From the IMG/VR virus record IMGVR_UViG_3300046529_000705, positions 1-47,234 of that record: DNA of 47,234 nt, one strand, 5' to 3'. Made by a program: the position numbers and the translations under genes. The stretch is from a virus. The notes under the pieces are model-generated. The model ran no database searches and had not been told where the DNA came from. It saw nothing but the letters and a program-made list of their open reading frames with translations. Shown here piece after piece: positions 39,466-46,251 of this stretch (the first letter of the stretch is position 1; each line of letters starts with the position of its first letter).

Positions 39466-40608
39466 CTAACGGCCGATCGTGTCGCGACGGCGCAGCGGGT
39501 CTCCGCGCTGGGCATCCACGGGAACGATCTGCGTGGGAGCGTCCACACCTTCGGGAAGGTCCTCCAGCTTGGTCCAGTAGGGCTCGACCCACGTGGTGGT
39601 GGACTGAGTGCGCTCGTTGGTCTTGCCCTTCCCGATCCAGACCGTCTTGAAGTGCCCGGCCCTGTGCTGGGGCCCGTACTCGACGCCGGAGGGGATGGAG
39701 ATACCGGAGTGGTCGGCGGAGGCCGCGCGCTGGCCGAGCGCCGAGTGCAGCTTGGGGCCGATGTAGTAGCCGACCCTGACCCAGAAGGGGTCGCGTGCGG
39801 GCCTGCGTCCCTTGCCGGTCTTCCGCTTCCGCTGGGCCATCGCCCACTCCGGGGGCTGTTCGACGTCCCGGTTGTCGGTGCACAGGTAGGTGAGGACGGC
39901 GAAGGCTTTCTGGAGGATGGGCCGGAAGGTCTTGATGGCGTCGCTGCGGTCCTTCCCGTCGGCGCTGCCTCCCTGCCACTCCTCGGCGTACTCGATGGCC
40001 TCGTCGGCGGTGAACGTCTTGCGGCCCATCGGCAGCGGGATGAGGTCGCGGAAGTCCCCAGGGATGATCTCTCCGGTCTCCTCGTCGACCACGTCGTAGC
40101 AGAAGAGGAGGGCCAGGCCGTCCCGGTCGGCGTCGTTGCTGTTGCAGAGCCCGCTGCCGGAGATGCCGACGATGAAGATGCAGCGCACGTATCCCTCAGC
40201 CAGCCCGCCACGGCCCTTTCCTGCGGGCCAGGGGTCGGGGATGACGATCATCGGATTGATGTGCGGCAGGCGGTCGAACAGGTCGCCGGGGACCTTGGCC
40301 ATCTTCGACCGGTACAGCGCGTTGGCCAGGTCGTCGTTGAGGTCGTAGATCACCCGGCCGTTGCGCTTCCACAGCTCGCAGACGGCGATCTCGCCCATCA
40401 GGTCGCCGGTCCGCTCCAGGGTGGCCTGGCTGAACTGGGCACGGTCCTGCATGTCCCAGCGGGGTGCGATGCCTCGCATCATCGAGTCGATCCCGCGTGC
40501 GACCTTCGGGATGCTGCGCAGCTCCGTGGACGCCTCGACCAGCTTGTCGACGTGTGCCATGGCAGCGCGGTGGGTCTCTGCTGCCCTGCGGTGCTTGTCC
40601 TGTGCCAT
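39466..40608 (-). CDS. 380-residue protein of unknown function (possible AcrVA2-like family)
   Basis: I chose the ATG at 40608 (MAQDKHRRAAETHRAAMAHV) with GGGAGGG upstream. The protein is mixed alpha/beta, with ALYRSKMAKVPGDLFDRLPH, YVRCIFIVGISGSGLCNSND and FFPSLEV-like spacing in the middle. The C-terminal segment QHRAGHFKTVWIGKGKTNER then TTTWVEPYWTKLEDLPEG resembles the H-x-R-G-H-[FW] ... W-x-x-P pattern of a broad phage/plasmid family that I associate with AcrVA2-like proteins. This link is tentative. It has its own promoter and terminator, so it is expressed as a single-gene unit, consistent with lysogenic expression. Confidence 0.6.
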   Translation of the reverse strand: MAQDKHRRAAETHRAAMAHVDKLVEASTELRSIPKVARGIDSMMRGIAPRWDMQDRAQFSQATLERTGDLMGEIAVCELWKRNGRVIYDLNDDLANALYRSKMAKVPGDLFDRLPHINPMIVIPDPWPAGKGRGGLAEGYVRCIFIVGISGSGLCNSNDADRDGLALLFCYDVVDEETGEIIPGDFRDLIPLPMGRKTFTADEAIEYAEEWQGGSADGKDRSDAIKTFRPILQKAFAVLTYLCTDNRDVEQPPEWAMAQRKRKTGKGRRPARDPFWVRVGYYIGPKLHSALGQRAASADHSGISIPSGVEYGPQHRAGHFKTVWIGKGKTNERTQSTTTWVEPYWTKLEDLPEGVDAPTQIVPVDAQRGDPLRRRDTIGR

Positions 40609-40643
40609 TGGTCCCTCCCAGACGTGCAAATTCTACGGGCAGG

Positions 40644-40672
40644 AACTTACTCCGGTAGTTACGTGTTGTCAA
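40644..40672 (-). promoter_or_regulatory. Sigma-70-type promoter for the gene at 40608
   Basis: On the minus strand TTGACA (40672-40667) and TAAGTT (40649-40644) are 17 bases apart, a near-consensus vegetative promoter. Transcription would start ~30 bases before the ATG at 40608. Confidence 0.7.
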
Positions 40673-40710
40673 GCAGTCTTTTTAACTAACTTGACACAGA
40701 TGGGCAATAC

Positions 40711-40757
40711 GAAGCCCCGGCCACTGCCTCGGGGGAGGAGCAGTGAGCCGGGGCTTC
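40711..40757. terminator. Terminator after the small leftward genes 40807-41559
   Basis: GAAGCCCCGGCCACTG (40711-40726) pairs with CAGTGAGCCGGGGCTTC (40741-40757) with one bulged A and a 14-base loop. A short T-run follows on the leftward side only weakly. It separates this unit from the promoter at 40644-40672. Confidence 0.7.
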
Positions 40758-40806
40758 CATCCGACCGCCGAGGGGATGATCCACAGCGGCCGGGGAACCT
40801 GCCCTG

Positions 40807-41067
40807 TCAGGGGACCAACAGAGCAGGGGCTTCAGGCGGGCCGTCCTCGTGCCGCACGACCCGGTGGTAGTTCGTCGTGGTCTGCCGGTAGCCGAAGTGC
40901 GCGGTGCGGCCCGCGTGCCTGAGCGCCCACTCCTGGCACTGGTCGTACGGCAGGCACCCGGAGGTCTCATCGCAGGAGGTGCACGCCATCTCCTCCATGT
41001 CCTTCTCGGCAGTGGGCTCCGGACCGATGGAGTGGTCCACGAAGCGGTACAGGGCCTTCGTCGTCAC
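40807..41067 (-). CDS. Small Cys-rich protein of an actinomycete family
   Basis: The start is the GTG at 41067, which overlaps the upstream stop (GTGA); longer in-frame versions are not credible. The 86-residue protein has MEEMACTSCDETSGCLPYDQ then CQEWALRHAGRTAHFGYRQT. The C-x-x-C followed by W-A-L-x-H-x-G-R pattern matches a small protein group widespread in Streptomyces (I recall it as DUF7848-like). Four Cys suggest zinc. Function is not known. Confidence 0.6.
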   Translation of the reverse strand: MTTKALYRFVDHSIGPEPTAEKDMEEMACTSCDETSGCLPYDQCQEWALRHAGRTAHFGYRQTTTNYHRVVRHEDGPPEAPALLVP

Positions 41068-41291
41068 AGCTCCCCCCGACTGCGGGCGTTGGCCAGCGCG
41101 ACCCCGGTACTCAGCAGCTCGGACGCGGTGGGCTGACGCAGGTCGGCCTTCGACGTCCACCACTCCGTGCCGCCGGTCTTCTTGCGCATGGCGCAGCGTT
41201 CGGGACCGATCTCCATGACCTCGGCCACCAGGTTCTTGGTCTTGTCGTACGCCAGGGCGTGCAGTTCAGGCTCGAACCACTGCTCAGCCAC
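41064..41291 (-). CDS. 75-residue protein of unknown function
   Basis: It starts MAEQWFEPELHALAYDKTKN, with LVAEVMEIGPERCAMRKKTG and TEWWTSKADLRQPT. The beta-strand pattern is like small DNA-context proteins found beside Streptomyces regulators. It overlaps both neighbours (4 bases downstream, 8 upstream), so the three genes 40807-41559 form one unit. Not recognised further. Confidence 0.55.
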   Translation of the reverse strand: MAEQWFEPELHALAYDKTKNLVAEVMEIGPERCAMRKKTGGTEWWTSKADLRQPTASELLSTGVALANARSRGEL

Positions 41292-41559
41292 GCGCGTTCG
41301 CCTCCTCGGCTGCCGCGACCTTCCCCCGCAGTTCGACCAGCTCGACCAGACAGGCCGCCAGGTCCTGGGCGACGTCGGGACGGCACCGGCCGAGGTCGAC
41401 GAGCGGGCTGGACATCGCGCTGTACTCGCGGTCGAGGGAGGGGAACGTGACGCCCACCGCCGCCAGTCCGTCCTTCAGCGCCTGGACCGCGTCGGTCGCC
41501 TCCTTGGTGGACCACGTGGTGGGCGGTGGCCCCTGCTTCTTCGCTCTCGTCCCCGCCAT
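41284..41559 (-). CDS. 91-residue helical protein of unknown function
   Basis: I chose the ATG at 41559 (MAGTRAKKQGPPPTTWSTKE), which has GGAGGAG upstream; the frame extends further but without a better start. It is helical and acidic (ATDAVQALKDGLAAVGVTFP, DVAQDLAACLVELVELRGKV). It is the first gene of a leftward three-gene unit. It reads away from the WhiJ-like gene, so the promoters of both lie in 41560-41776. Confidence 0.55.
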   Translation of the reverse strand: MAGTRAKKQGPPPTTWSTKEATDAVQALKDGLAAVGVTFPSLDREYSAMSSPLVDLGRCRPDVAQDLAACLVELVELRGKVAAAEEANARG

Positions 41560-41673
41560 CTGCTTCTCCTCCGCCTTCGCCAGGCCCAACAGCCGTAATT
41601 CGAACAGCAGTTGCAAGGGCGAGTAACGACGTCACCACCCTGCGCTAGTAGCATCCTCCGCATCCGCCCGTCA

Positions 41674-41700
41674 TGCAAGTGCATGAGATGAGCAAGTGCA
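41674..41700 (+). promoter_or_regulatory. Direct repeats GCAAGTGCA, probable operator of the WhiJ-like gene
   Basis: GCAAGTGCA occurs at 41675-41683 and 41692-41700, starts 17 bases apart. A third copy, with T before it, is at 42220-42229 inside the WhiJ-like gene. The pair lies ~80 bases upstream of that gene in the divergent gap, a position expected for autoregulation. Confidence 0.55.
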
Positions 41701-41776
41701 CGTAAGGGTGAAGGCTGTTGTGTGCTAGGAGGGGGTGGCAGACTGTGCAGCAGTACCCGCAACCTGGGAGGTCCCG

Positions 41777-42634
41777 TTGGCAGCCAGTCCGACCGTGCTG
41801 AGGCGACGGCTCGGCCAAGAGCTGCGCAACTTGCGCGAGTCAAAGAAACTCACGGCAGCGCAGGTAGCCAAGTCGCTCGGATGGTCCGAGTCCAAGGTCA
41901 GCCGGATCGAGGGAGGCAAATCCCCGCTTTCCGACAAGGATGCCAAACTCCTGCTGAACGAGTACGGAGTTCAGGATTCCCAGGAGATCCGGCAGTTCGT
42001 CGACCTAGTCCGACGGAGTCGGCAGAATGGCTGGTGGCACTCCTACGGCGATGCCCTGCCGGAGTGGTTCAAGCCCTACCTGGGCTTCGAAGCGGACGCG
42101 GCTCAGATGCTCATCTACGAGACCGAACTGGTCCACGGTCTGCTCCAGACGGAGCGGTACGCGCAGTCGGTGATCCGCTCCATGTCTCAGGCACCGTCGG
42201 CGGATGAGGTAGACCGCCGTGCAAGTGCACGGCTCCAGCGCAAGGAGATCCTTACGCGGGACAGCCCGCCCAAGGTGTGGGTGGTGCTCAACGAAGCCGT
42301 CATTCACCGAGTGGTGGCGACGCGCGACGTGATGCGCGAGCAGTTGAGCCACCTTGCAGATGTGGCGGAGAACAACCCGAATGTCACTGTCCAGATCCTG
42401 CCCTTCGAGGCGGGGGCACACGCCAGCATGGGGTATTCCTTCTCGATCTTGTCGTTCGAGGACACCCCTGGCTCGCTCGTCTACTCCGAGCAGTTGACGA
42501 GCGCTGTGTATCTGGACAAGACCTCAGATGTAAGTCGCCACGAGGAGATCTTCCAACAGCTCGTGGCGGCTTCTACGCGGCCGGATAGCTCCGTCGCTTG
42601 GTTGAAGGAAACAGCAGAGAGGTTCGGAAAATGA
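41777..42634 (+). CDS. WhiJ-like regulator: XRE HTH plus DUF5753
   Basis: I chose the TTG at 41777 with GGGAGG upstream, which gives the usual family start MAASPTVLRRRLGQELRNLR; an ATG at 41735 is in frame but lacks a ribosome-binding site. The 285-residue protein has an XRE helix-turn-helix (LTAAQVAKSLGWSESKVSRI, residues ~25-50) and a C-terminal ligand-binding-like DUF5753 (YETELVHGLLQTERYAQSVI, NPNVTVQILPFEAGAHASMG). These regulators pair with DUF397 proteins in Streptomyces, some in development and some like toxin-antitoxin pairs. On this phage it is the best candidate in the window for a lysogeny regulator. Confidence 0.85.
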   Translation: MAASPTVLRRRLGQELRNLRESKKLTAAQVAKSLGWSESKVSRIEGGKSPLSDKDAKLLLNEYGVQDSQEIRQFVDLVRRSRQNGWWHSYGDALPEWFKPYLGFEADAAQMLIYETELVHGLLQTERYAQSVIRSMSQAPSADEVDRRASARLQRKEILTRDSPPKVWVVLNEAVIHRVVATRDVMREQLSHLADVAENNPNVTVQILPFEAGAHASMGYSFSILSFEDTPGSLVYSEQLTSAVYLDKTSDVSRHEEIFQQLVAASTRPDSSVAWLKETAERFGK

Positions 42635-42834
42635 ACGACATGAGCGGCGAGCTGCACTGGTACAAGTCCAGCTTCAGCAACGGCGAGGGGAGCTGCGTCG
42701 AGGTTGCCGCGACTCCTGATGGTGGCCGTGCCGTAAGGGACACGAAGGACCGCGCGGGCGGGACGCAGTTCTACACCCCGGCCGAGTGGTCGGCGTTCGT
42801 CAGTGGTGTCAAGGCCGGAGAGTTCGACCTCTGA
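42631..42834 (+). CDS. DUF397 protein, partner of the WhiJ-like regulator
   Basis: A 67-residue protein starting MNDMSGELHWYKSSFSNGEG, overlapping the upstream stop (ATGA). It has the family signature W-x-K-S-S-x-S-x-x-x-G-x-C-V-E-V-A (VEVAATPDGGRAVRDTKDRA) and ends W-x-x-F-V-x-G-V-K-x-G-E-F. DUF397 proteins such as BldB-type partners bind or modulate their XRE neighbours. The 4-base overlap argues that the two act as a pair. Confidence 0.9.
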   Translation: MNDMSGELHWYKSSFSNGEGSCVEVAATPDGGRAVRDTKDRAGGTQFYTPAEWSAFVSGVKAGEFDL

Positions 42835-42839
42835 TACGC

Positions 42840-42882
42840 CGGAAGCCCCCGGCTCCTCCAGGTGGGGAGTCGGGGGCTTCCG
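42840..42882. terminator. Bidirectional terminator after the DUF397 gene
   Basis: Arms CGGAAGCCCCCGGCTCC (42840-42856) and GGAGTCGGGGGCTTCCG (42866-42882) pair over 17 bp with one mismatch. It separates the rightward regulator pair from the leftward MazG-like gene ending at 42889. Confidence 0.85.
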
Positions 42883-42888
42883 TATGTC

Positions 42889-43392
42889 CTACACCCACTC
42901 TCCGGTGAGTGCGCCGTGGACGTTGGCCTCGCGGTAGGTGTCCGGCTTGAGGATCTTGCCGTCCTCGCGGCGGATCACCTGGCCGTTGGGGCCGACCTTG
43001 CTCATGTTCGAGCGGTGGACCTCGGCGAAGACGGGCTCCAGGGGGATCTCCAGGAGGTCGGCGGTGCCGTAGATGACGTACAGGGCGTCGGCGAGTTCCT
43101 TGGCCAGGGCCTCGTACCAGTGCGGCGCCTCGACGACGTGCTTCCGGCTGAGGAGCATGTCCTGGTTGGCCTCGAAGTGGTCGTCCATGATCTGGGCCTT
43201 GCGGTAGTTCAGAAGGGCCTCCAGGGCCTCCTGGACCTCCTCGGCGATGAGGGTGGACCGCAGGGCGATCAGGTCGTCCCGTCCGGCCTCCTCGCGCTCG
43301 ATGAACCGCTTCTCCCCCACTGCCTGGTGCCACTGTCTCAGGGACGCCATGGGCCGGTGGGGGCGGGTATTAAGCCAGGTCTTCGCTGTCAC
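42889..43392 (-). CDS. MazG-like/HisE-like NTP pyrophosphohydrolase
   Basis: A 167-residue protein starting at a GTG with GAGGAG. The all-alpha fold shows LIAEEVQEALEALLNYRKAQ with the E-E-x-x-E metal motif, then ALAKELADALYVIYGTADLL with E-x-x-D. EPVFAEVHRSNMSKVGPNGQ is typical of phage PRA-PH/MazG-like enzymes. It would hydrolyse nucleoside triphosphates or alarmone-type substrates. Codon 6-8 is the Leu-Asn-Thr motif. It is the last gene of the leftward unit starting at 45649. Confidence 0.82.
   Translation of the reverse strand: MTAKTWLNTRPHRPMASLRQWHQAVGEKRFIEREEAGRDDLIALRSTLIAEEVQEALEALLNYRKAQIMDDHFEANQDMLLSRKHVVEAPHWYEALAKELADALYVIYGTADLLEIPLEPVFAEVHRSNMSKVGPNGQVIRREDGKILKPDTYREANVHGALTGEWV
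43366..43374 (-). promoter_or_regulatory. CTTAATACC motif, site 11
   Basis: Exact copy at codons 7-9 of the MazG-like gene (KTWLNTRP). Confidence 0.6.
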
Positions 43393-43425
43393 TGTCTGGT
43401 GCTCCTCGCGGATGGGGTGGGGTGG

Positions 43426-43920
43426 TCAGATGATGTCGGCGATGTCGCCCGGGTCGACCGCCAGCGGGAGGCGGCCGTCGTCGAAGAGGTAGATGCCGTT
43501 GCGGCTGTAGGCGAGGTCGCACAACTGGGCGCACTGGAGCCGGTCCTGGCGTGCGATGCGCTCCGCGATCCAGTCCGACCAGAAGCCGAAGAACCGGAGC
43601 CCGAGCGCGATGTCGTCGAGCCAGCCGTAGCCGATGCCCTTGCCTCCGTTGGCCTGGGCGAAGCCGAGGGCGGTCTCCCAGATCTTCTCCCGGGTATCGT
43701 CCGGGATGACGGTGTGGGTGTTGTACTTCGCCTTCGGGTACATCGAGATGTGACCGATGCGGGCGCCGCCCGGCTGGGCCTCGACGAGGAGTCCGGCCGG
43801 GCCGACGATGAAGGCGTGGTTGTAGCGGGAGAACGTCAGCAGCCGGATGCCCCAGCCGATGATCCCTCCGGTCGCGGTGACGCCTATCGATCCGACCGGG
43901 GGCGGGGTTCCTTCAGCCAC
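43426..43920 (-). CDS. Permuted papain-like (YiiX/NlpC-P60-type) cysteine hydrolase
   Basis: A 164-residue protein starting at a GTG. GWGIRLLTFSRYNHAFIVGP carries the early His, and RLQCAQLCDLAYSRNGIYLF near residue 130 carries candidate Cys nucleophiles. This order (His before Cys) is that of permuted papain-like amidases such as YiiX. It has no signal peptide. Wall, lipid or peptide substrates are all possible. Its start overlaps the upstream gene by 8 bases. Confidence 0.55.
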   Translation of the reverse strand: MAEGTPPPVGSIGVTATGGIIGWGIRLLTFSRYNHAFIVGPAGLLVEAQPGGARIGHISMYPKAKYNTHTVIPDDTREKIWETALGFAQANGGKGIGYGWLDDIALGLRFFGFWSDWIAERIARQDRLQCAQLCDLAYSRNGIYLFDDGRLPLAVDPGDIADII

Positions 43921-44107
43921 TGTCTTCCTCCAGGTTGTACTTGCCGATGAAGTCGATCTGGAACAGGTGCGGGGCCCGCTCGGCCTTGTCCCGCCAGTCC
44001 GTCACGTGGAACTGGCGGGAGTAGAAGAACGTCTTGGGCTTCCAGCCCGAGGGGACCTTCAGCAGGACCCGCACCTTCCAGACCGCGTTGTCGCGGGCTG
44101 TCTTCAC
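43913..44107 (-). CDS. 64-residue protein of unknown function
   Basis: It starts at a GTG overlapping the upstream stop (44104-44107). The sequence MKTARDNAVWKVRVLLKVPS then KTFFYSRQFHVTDWRDKAER is basic and beta-rich. No family is recognised. It overlaps the papain-like gene by 8 bases. Confidence 0.5.
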   Translation of the reverse strand: MKTARDNAVWKVRVLLKVPSGWKPKTFFYSRQFHVTDWRDKAERAPHLFQIDFIGKYNLEEDSG

Positions 44108-44430
44108 TCAGCGCCCCCGGAGGGGGAGGTATTAAGCAGGCTGAGGATGGTCGCGGTCTCGGTGGGGACCTGCATGAACGGTTCGGCGATCTGGACGGCG
44201 ACCTGGCTGAAGGCGTCGCCGATCTGCTCGTAGATGCCGCCCATGCCCTCCAACTTCTCGGAGAACTCCAGCAGGGTTCCGACGACGTCCTTGATGGACA
44301 CGTACGTCTCCTCGTCGTCGCCGACGATGTAGTGGTACGCGGCCTCGTGGTCGGAGGTGATCTCGGTGACGATGCTCAACGGGTACTCCAGGGCCGTGGT
44401 GGTCGGCTTACAGCCAGATGCGGTGCTCAC
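44104..44430 (-). CDS. 108-residue acidic protein of unknown function
   Basis: I chose the GTG at 44430, with AAGGGA upstream, since the upstream frame runs into the phosphoesterase gene. The protein reads MSTASGCKPTTTALEYPLSI and contains DEETYVSIKDVVGTLLEFSE and KLEGMGGIYEQIGDAFSQVA. It ends LSLLNTSPSGGAE with the recurrent motif. It is helical and acidic. It overlaps the phosphoesterase gene by 23 bases. Confidence 0.55.
   Translation of the reverse strand: MSTASGCKPTTTALEYPLSIVTEITSDHEAAYHYIVGDDEETYVSIKDVVGTLLEFSEKLEGMGGIYEQIGDAFSQVAVQIAEPFMQVPTETATILSLLNTSPSGGAE
44128..44136 (-). promoter_or_regulatory. CTTAATACC motif, site 12
   Basis: Exact copy near the 3' end of the gene at 44104 (SLLNTSP). 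Confidence 0.6.
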
Positions 44431-45649
44431 TGGTGACGCGTCCCTTCTCGGGGTGGACGAAATGCAGGCGCTGGCTCGGGTCACCGGTCGCGGCCACGAA
44501 CTCGTGGGCGTACACGTTGTCCGATTCGGGGCTTCCGGTCATGTAGACGGAGCCGCCGTTGGCCAACTGCAACTGCATGGACTGGTGGTAGTGGCCGATG
44601 TAGAGGTCGCGGAAGGTCGGAAGGACCCCGCTCGCCCACTGGTTGGCCTTGCGGAGGATGCCGTAGGCGGGGATGTTGCCGCCGAAGGACTTGATCTCGT
44701 CGCCGTGGATGGCCATGGCCTTGTAGTTGCCGATGGAGAAGTTCTGGTACCAGTCCCCGGAGGTCTGGAACTTCGTCAGCCGCCCCTCGTGGGCCAGACG
44801 CTCGCGGACGATGTTGTAGACCATGCGGTCGACGTTGTCGGACGCCTTGATGCCGTCGGACTTCTTGCCGAGGCGACCGTGGTTGCCGTACTCGGCGACG
44901 ACCTCGACCTCCTCGTAGACCTGGAGGGCCTTCTTGATCGTCCACATCATCAGGTCGGAGACGTCGAACATCTGCTCGTAGAGCGTTCCGTCCAACTCCC
45001 AGACCTGGCCGGGGAAGATGCTCACGCCTTCGACCATGTCTCCGGTGAAGAGGAGGACCGCCTTGCGGACGGGGTGGTCGGCGCGCTGGATCTCGGTGAT
45101 CTCGGTGGCCTTCTCGACGTAGCGCATCACCCGGGTCCGCATAATGGTGCGGTCGTAGGTGATCGTCTTCTTGCCGCCCTGCCAGTCGGTGAGGTGCCAC
45201 AGGGCTACCTCGGACGGCTTGGTGCGCTTGTCGGCCTTCGGCGGGGTCACCGGGCTCGCCCCGACGAACTGGGCGGCGTCGCGGGCGGCCTTGTAGACGG
45301 CCTCGATGTACTCGTCGCCGCGCGCCTTGGCCTTGGTGAACTGCTGGAAGAGGCGCCGGTTGTCGGAGGTCAGGGACTCGATGCGGTCCCGCAGCACCTC
45401 CTCGTTCTCGGCCACTGCCTCGGCCGTGCCCTCCTCGGGCAGGGTATTAAGACGCTTCGGTTCCTTGCCCGGCTCGACGAGGATGGCGCGCTTGTAGCCG
45501 TTGGCCTTGCGCCAGCGCCGGACGGCCGTCTCGGACGTCTCGATGCCGTTGAAGACGAGGTCCGCAGCGGCGGCCTCGTGGCCGACGGTGGGGTCCATCA
45601 GGATCTCGCGGACCCACTCGACGTCAGTGGACTCGGTAAGGGCGCTCAA
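44408..45649 (-). CDS. Calcineurin-like metallophosphoesterase with N-terminal HTH
   Basis: A 413-residue protein starting at a TTG with GAGAGGA. Residues ~20-50 (AAADLVFNGIETSETAVRRW) look like a helix-turn-helix, and a coiled coil follows (~75-115). The catalytic domain shows the metal motifs in order: LTDWQGG (~153), FTGDMVEG (~203), YGNHGRLG (~254), AIHGDEI (~314) and IGHYHQ (~352). Phage relatives are usually called Mre11/SbcD-like nucleases or phosphoesterases. The HTH suggests it may act on DNA or regulate. It is the first gene of the unit and follows a promoter with two operators. Confidence 0.82.
   Translation of the reverse strand: MSALTESTDVEWVREILMDPTVGHEAAAADLVFNGIETSETAVRRWRKANGYKRAILVEPGKEPKRLNTLPEEGTAEAVAENEEVLRDRIESLTSDNRRLFQQFTKAKARGDEYIEAVYKAARDAAQFVGASPVTPPKADKRTKPSEVALWHLTDWQGGKKTITYDRTIMRTRVMRYVEKATEITEIQRADHPVRKAVLLFTGDMVEGVSIFPGQVWELDGTLYEQMFDVSDLMMWTIKKALQVYEEVEVVAEYGNHGRLGKKSDGIKASDNVDRMVYNIVRERLAHEGRLTKFQTSGDWYQNFSIGNYKAMAIHGDEIKSFGGNIPAYGILRKANQWASGVLPTFRDLYIGHYHQSMQLQLANGGSVYMTGSPESDNVYAHEFVAATGDPSQRLHFVHPEKGRVTSEHRIWL
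45443..45451 (-). promoter_or_regulatory. CTTAATACC motif, site 13
   Basis: Exact copy near codon 67 of the phosphoesterase gene (KRLNTLP). Confidence 0.6.
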
Positions 45650-45708
45650 GGTGGTTCCTCTCGCAGGGGGGTTGGTGGTGCCGGACCTCCCGGCCCGACA
45701 ACGATTAC

Positions 45709-45736
45709 GCTATACGGATTACGTCTTCCATGTCAA
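45709..45736 (-). promoter_or_regulatory. Promoter of the phosphoesterase-to-MazG unit
   Basis: On the minus strand TTGACA (45736-45731) and TATAGC (45714-45709) are separated by 16 bases. It lies ~60 bases before the TTG start at 45649. Two palindromes lie just upstream (45740-45776). Confidence 0.7.
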
Positions 45737-45739
45737 CAC

Positions 45740-45776
45740 TCACTCCTGAAGTGAACCGGTCTCACCCCTGGAGTGA
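45740..45776. promoter_or_regulatory. Two palindromic operators TCACYCCTGRAGTGA
   Basis: TCACTCCTGAAGTGA at 45740-45754 and TCACCCCTGGAGTGA at 45762-45776 are near-identical 15-bp palindromes starting 22 bp apart, two turns of the helix. They flank the -35 region of the promoter at 45709-45736 and lie in the divergent gap with the rightward gene at 45851. Confidence 0.7.
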
Positions 45777-45850
45777 GGGCAAGTTAGCAGGTCAGAGCAG
45801 CTACGCGCCTACCATTAAGCATCCAAAAGACGTAAAGAGTAGGGGCAGCC

Positions 45851-46132
45851 ATGTTCTGGTACTGCGATGACTGCAACGGCTGGGGTGTGTCCGAGACGGA
45901 GGTGGACATGGCTGTCGACAAGCAGCGGCACCTGGACGCCCACCAGGGCGCCGACACTCCCCCACCGGCCGCCGAGGAGGAGCCGGACGAGGTCACTGTC
46001 TGGACGCTGAAGAACGCGGCGTGGGGTATAACGGCTCTCCTCGGGCTACTGTCCACCCGCTACACGTCCCTGCTGGGGGTATCTGCGGTTGCGGCCCTGC
46101 TCACGTTCGTCGTGACCGGCATCGGAGAATGA
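45851..46132 (+). CDS. Small protein with Cys motif and membrane segments
   Basis: A 93-residue protein starting MFWYCDDCNGWGVSETEVDM, with GGGG before the ATG. YCDDC and HLDAH could bind zinc. An acidic Pro-rich linker follows, then a hydrophobic C-terminal half with about two membrane passes (AAWGITALLGLLSTRYTS, LLGVSAVAALLTFVVTG). It stands alone between the operators and a terminator. Function unknown. Confidence 0.6.
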   Translation: MFWYCDDCNGWGVSETEVDMAVDKQRHLDAHQGADTPPPAAEEEPDEVTVWTLKNAAWGITALLGLLSTRYTSLLGVSAVAALLTFVVTGIGE

Positions 46133-46135
46133 CTG

Positions 46136-46166
46136 AGCCCCGGCAACCAATTAGGTTACCGGGGCT
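46136..46166. terminator. Terminator between the membrane protein and the tRNAs
   Basis: AGCCCCGGCAACC (46136-46148) and GGTTACCGGGGCT (46154-46166) pair over 13 bp with one mismatch, loop AATTA. It serves the rightward gene ending at 46132 and the leftward tRNA transcript. Confidence 0.85.
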
Positions 46167-46173
46167 TACAGGG

Positions 46174-46246
46174 CTCCCTCACCTGGACTCGAACCAGGAA
46201 CCCGCGCATTAACAGTGCGCTGCTCTGCCAATTGAGCTATGAGGGA
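46174..46246 (-). tRNA. tRNA-Asn (GTT)
   Basis: The cloverleaf reads cleanly: acceptor TCCCTCA/TGAGGGA, D-arm with AGCTCAATTGGCAGAGC, anticodon stem GCGCA/TGCGC with loop CTGTTAA (anticodon GTT), T-arm CCTGG-TTCGAGT-CCAGG, discriminator G. CCA is not encoded. It reads AAC and AAT. Confidence 0.95.
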
Positions 46247-46251
46247 TTGCG

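Noticed and set aside
39318-40211. 297-codon minus-strand frame overlapping the orphan gene
   Set aside because: Ser/Arg/Pro/Thr-rich shadow frame without a start signal; the gene at 39466-40608 has a promoter, ribosome-binding site and terminator.
1605-45451. The motif as a set of TTA (bldA) regulatory codons
   Set aside because: The motif contains TTA as letters, but the reading frame is CTT-AAT-ACC in all exact copies, so no TTA codon is translated.
8015-45819. CCATTAAG at 8015 and 45812 as copies of the motif
   Set aside because: They differ in two or more bases from GGTATTAAG; similarity is limited to ATTAAG.
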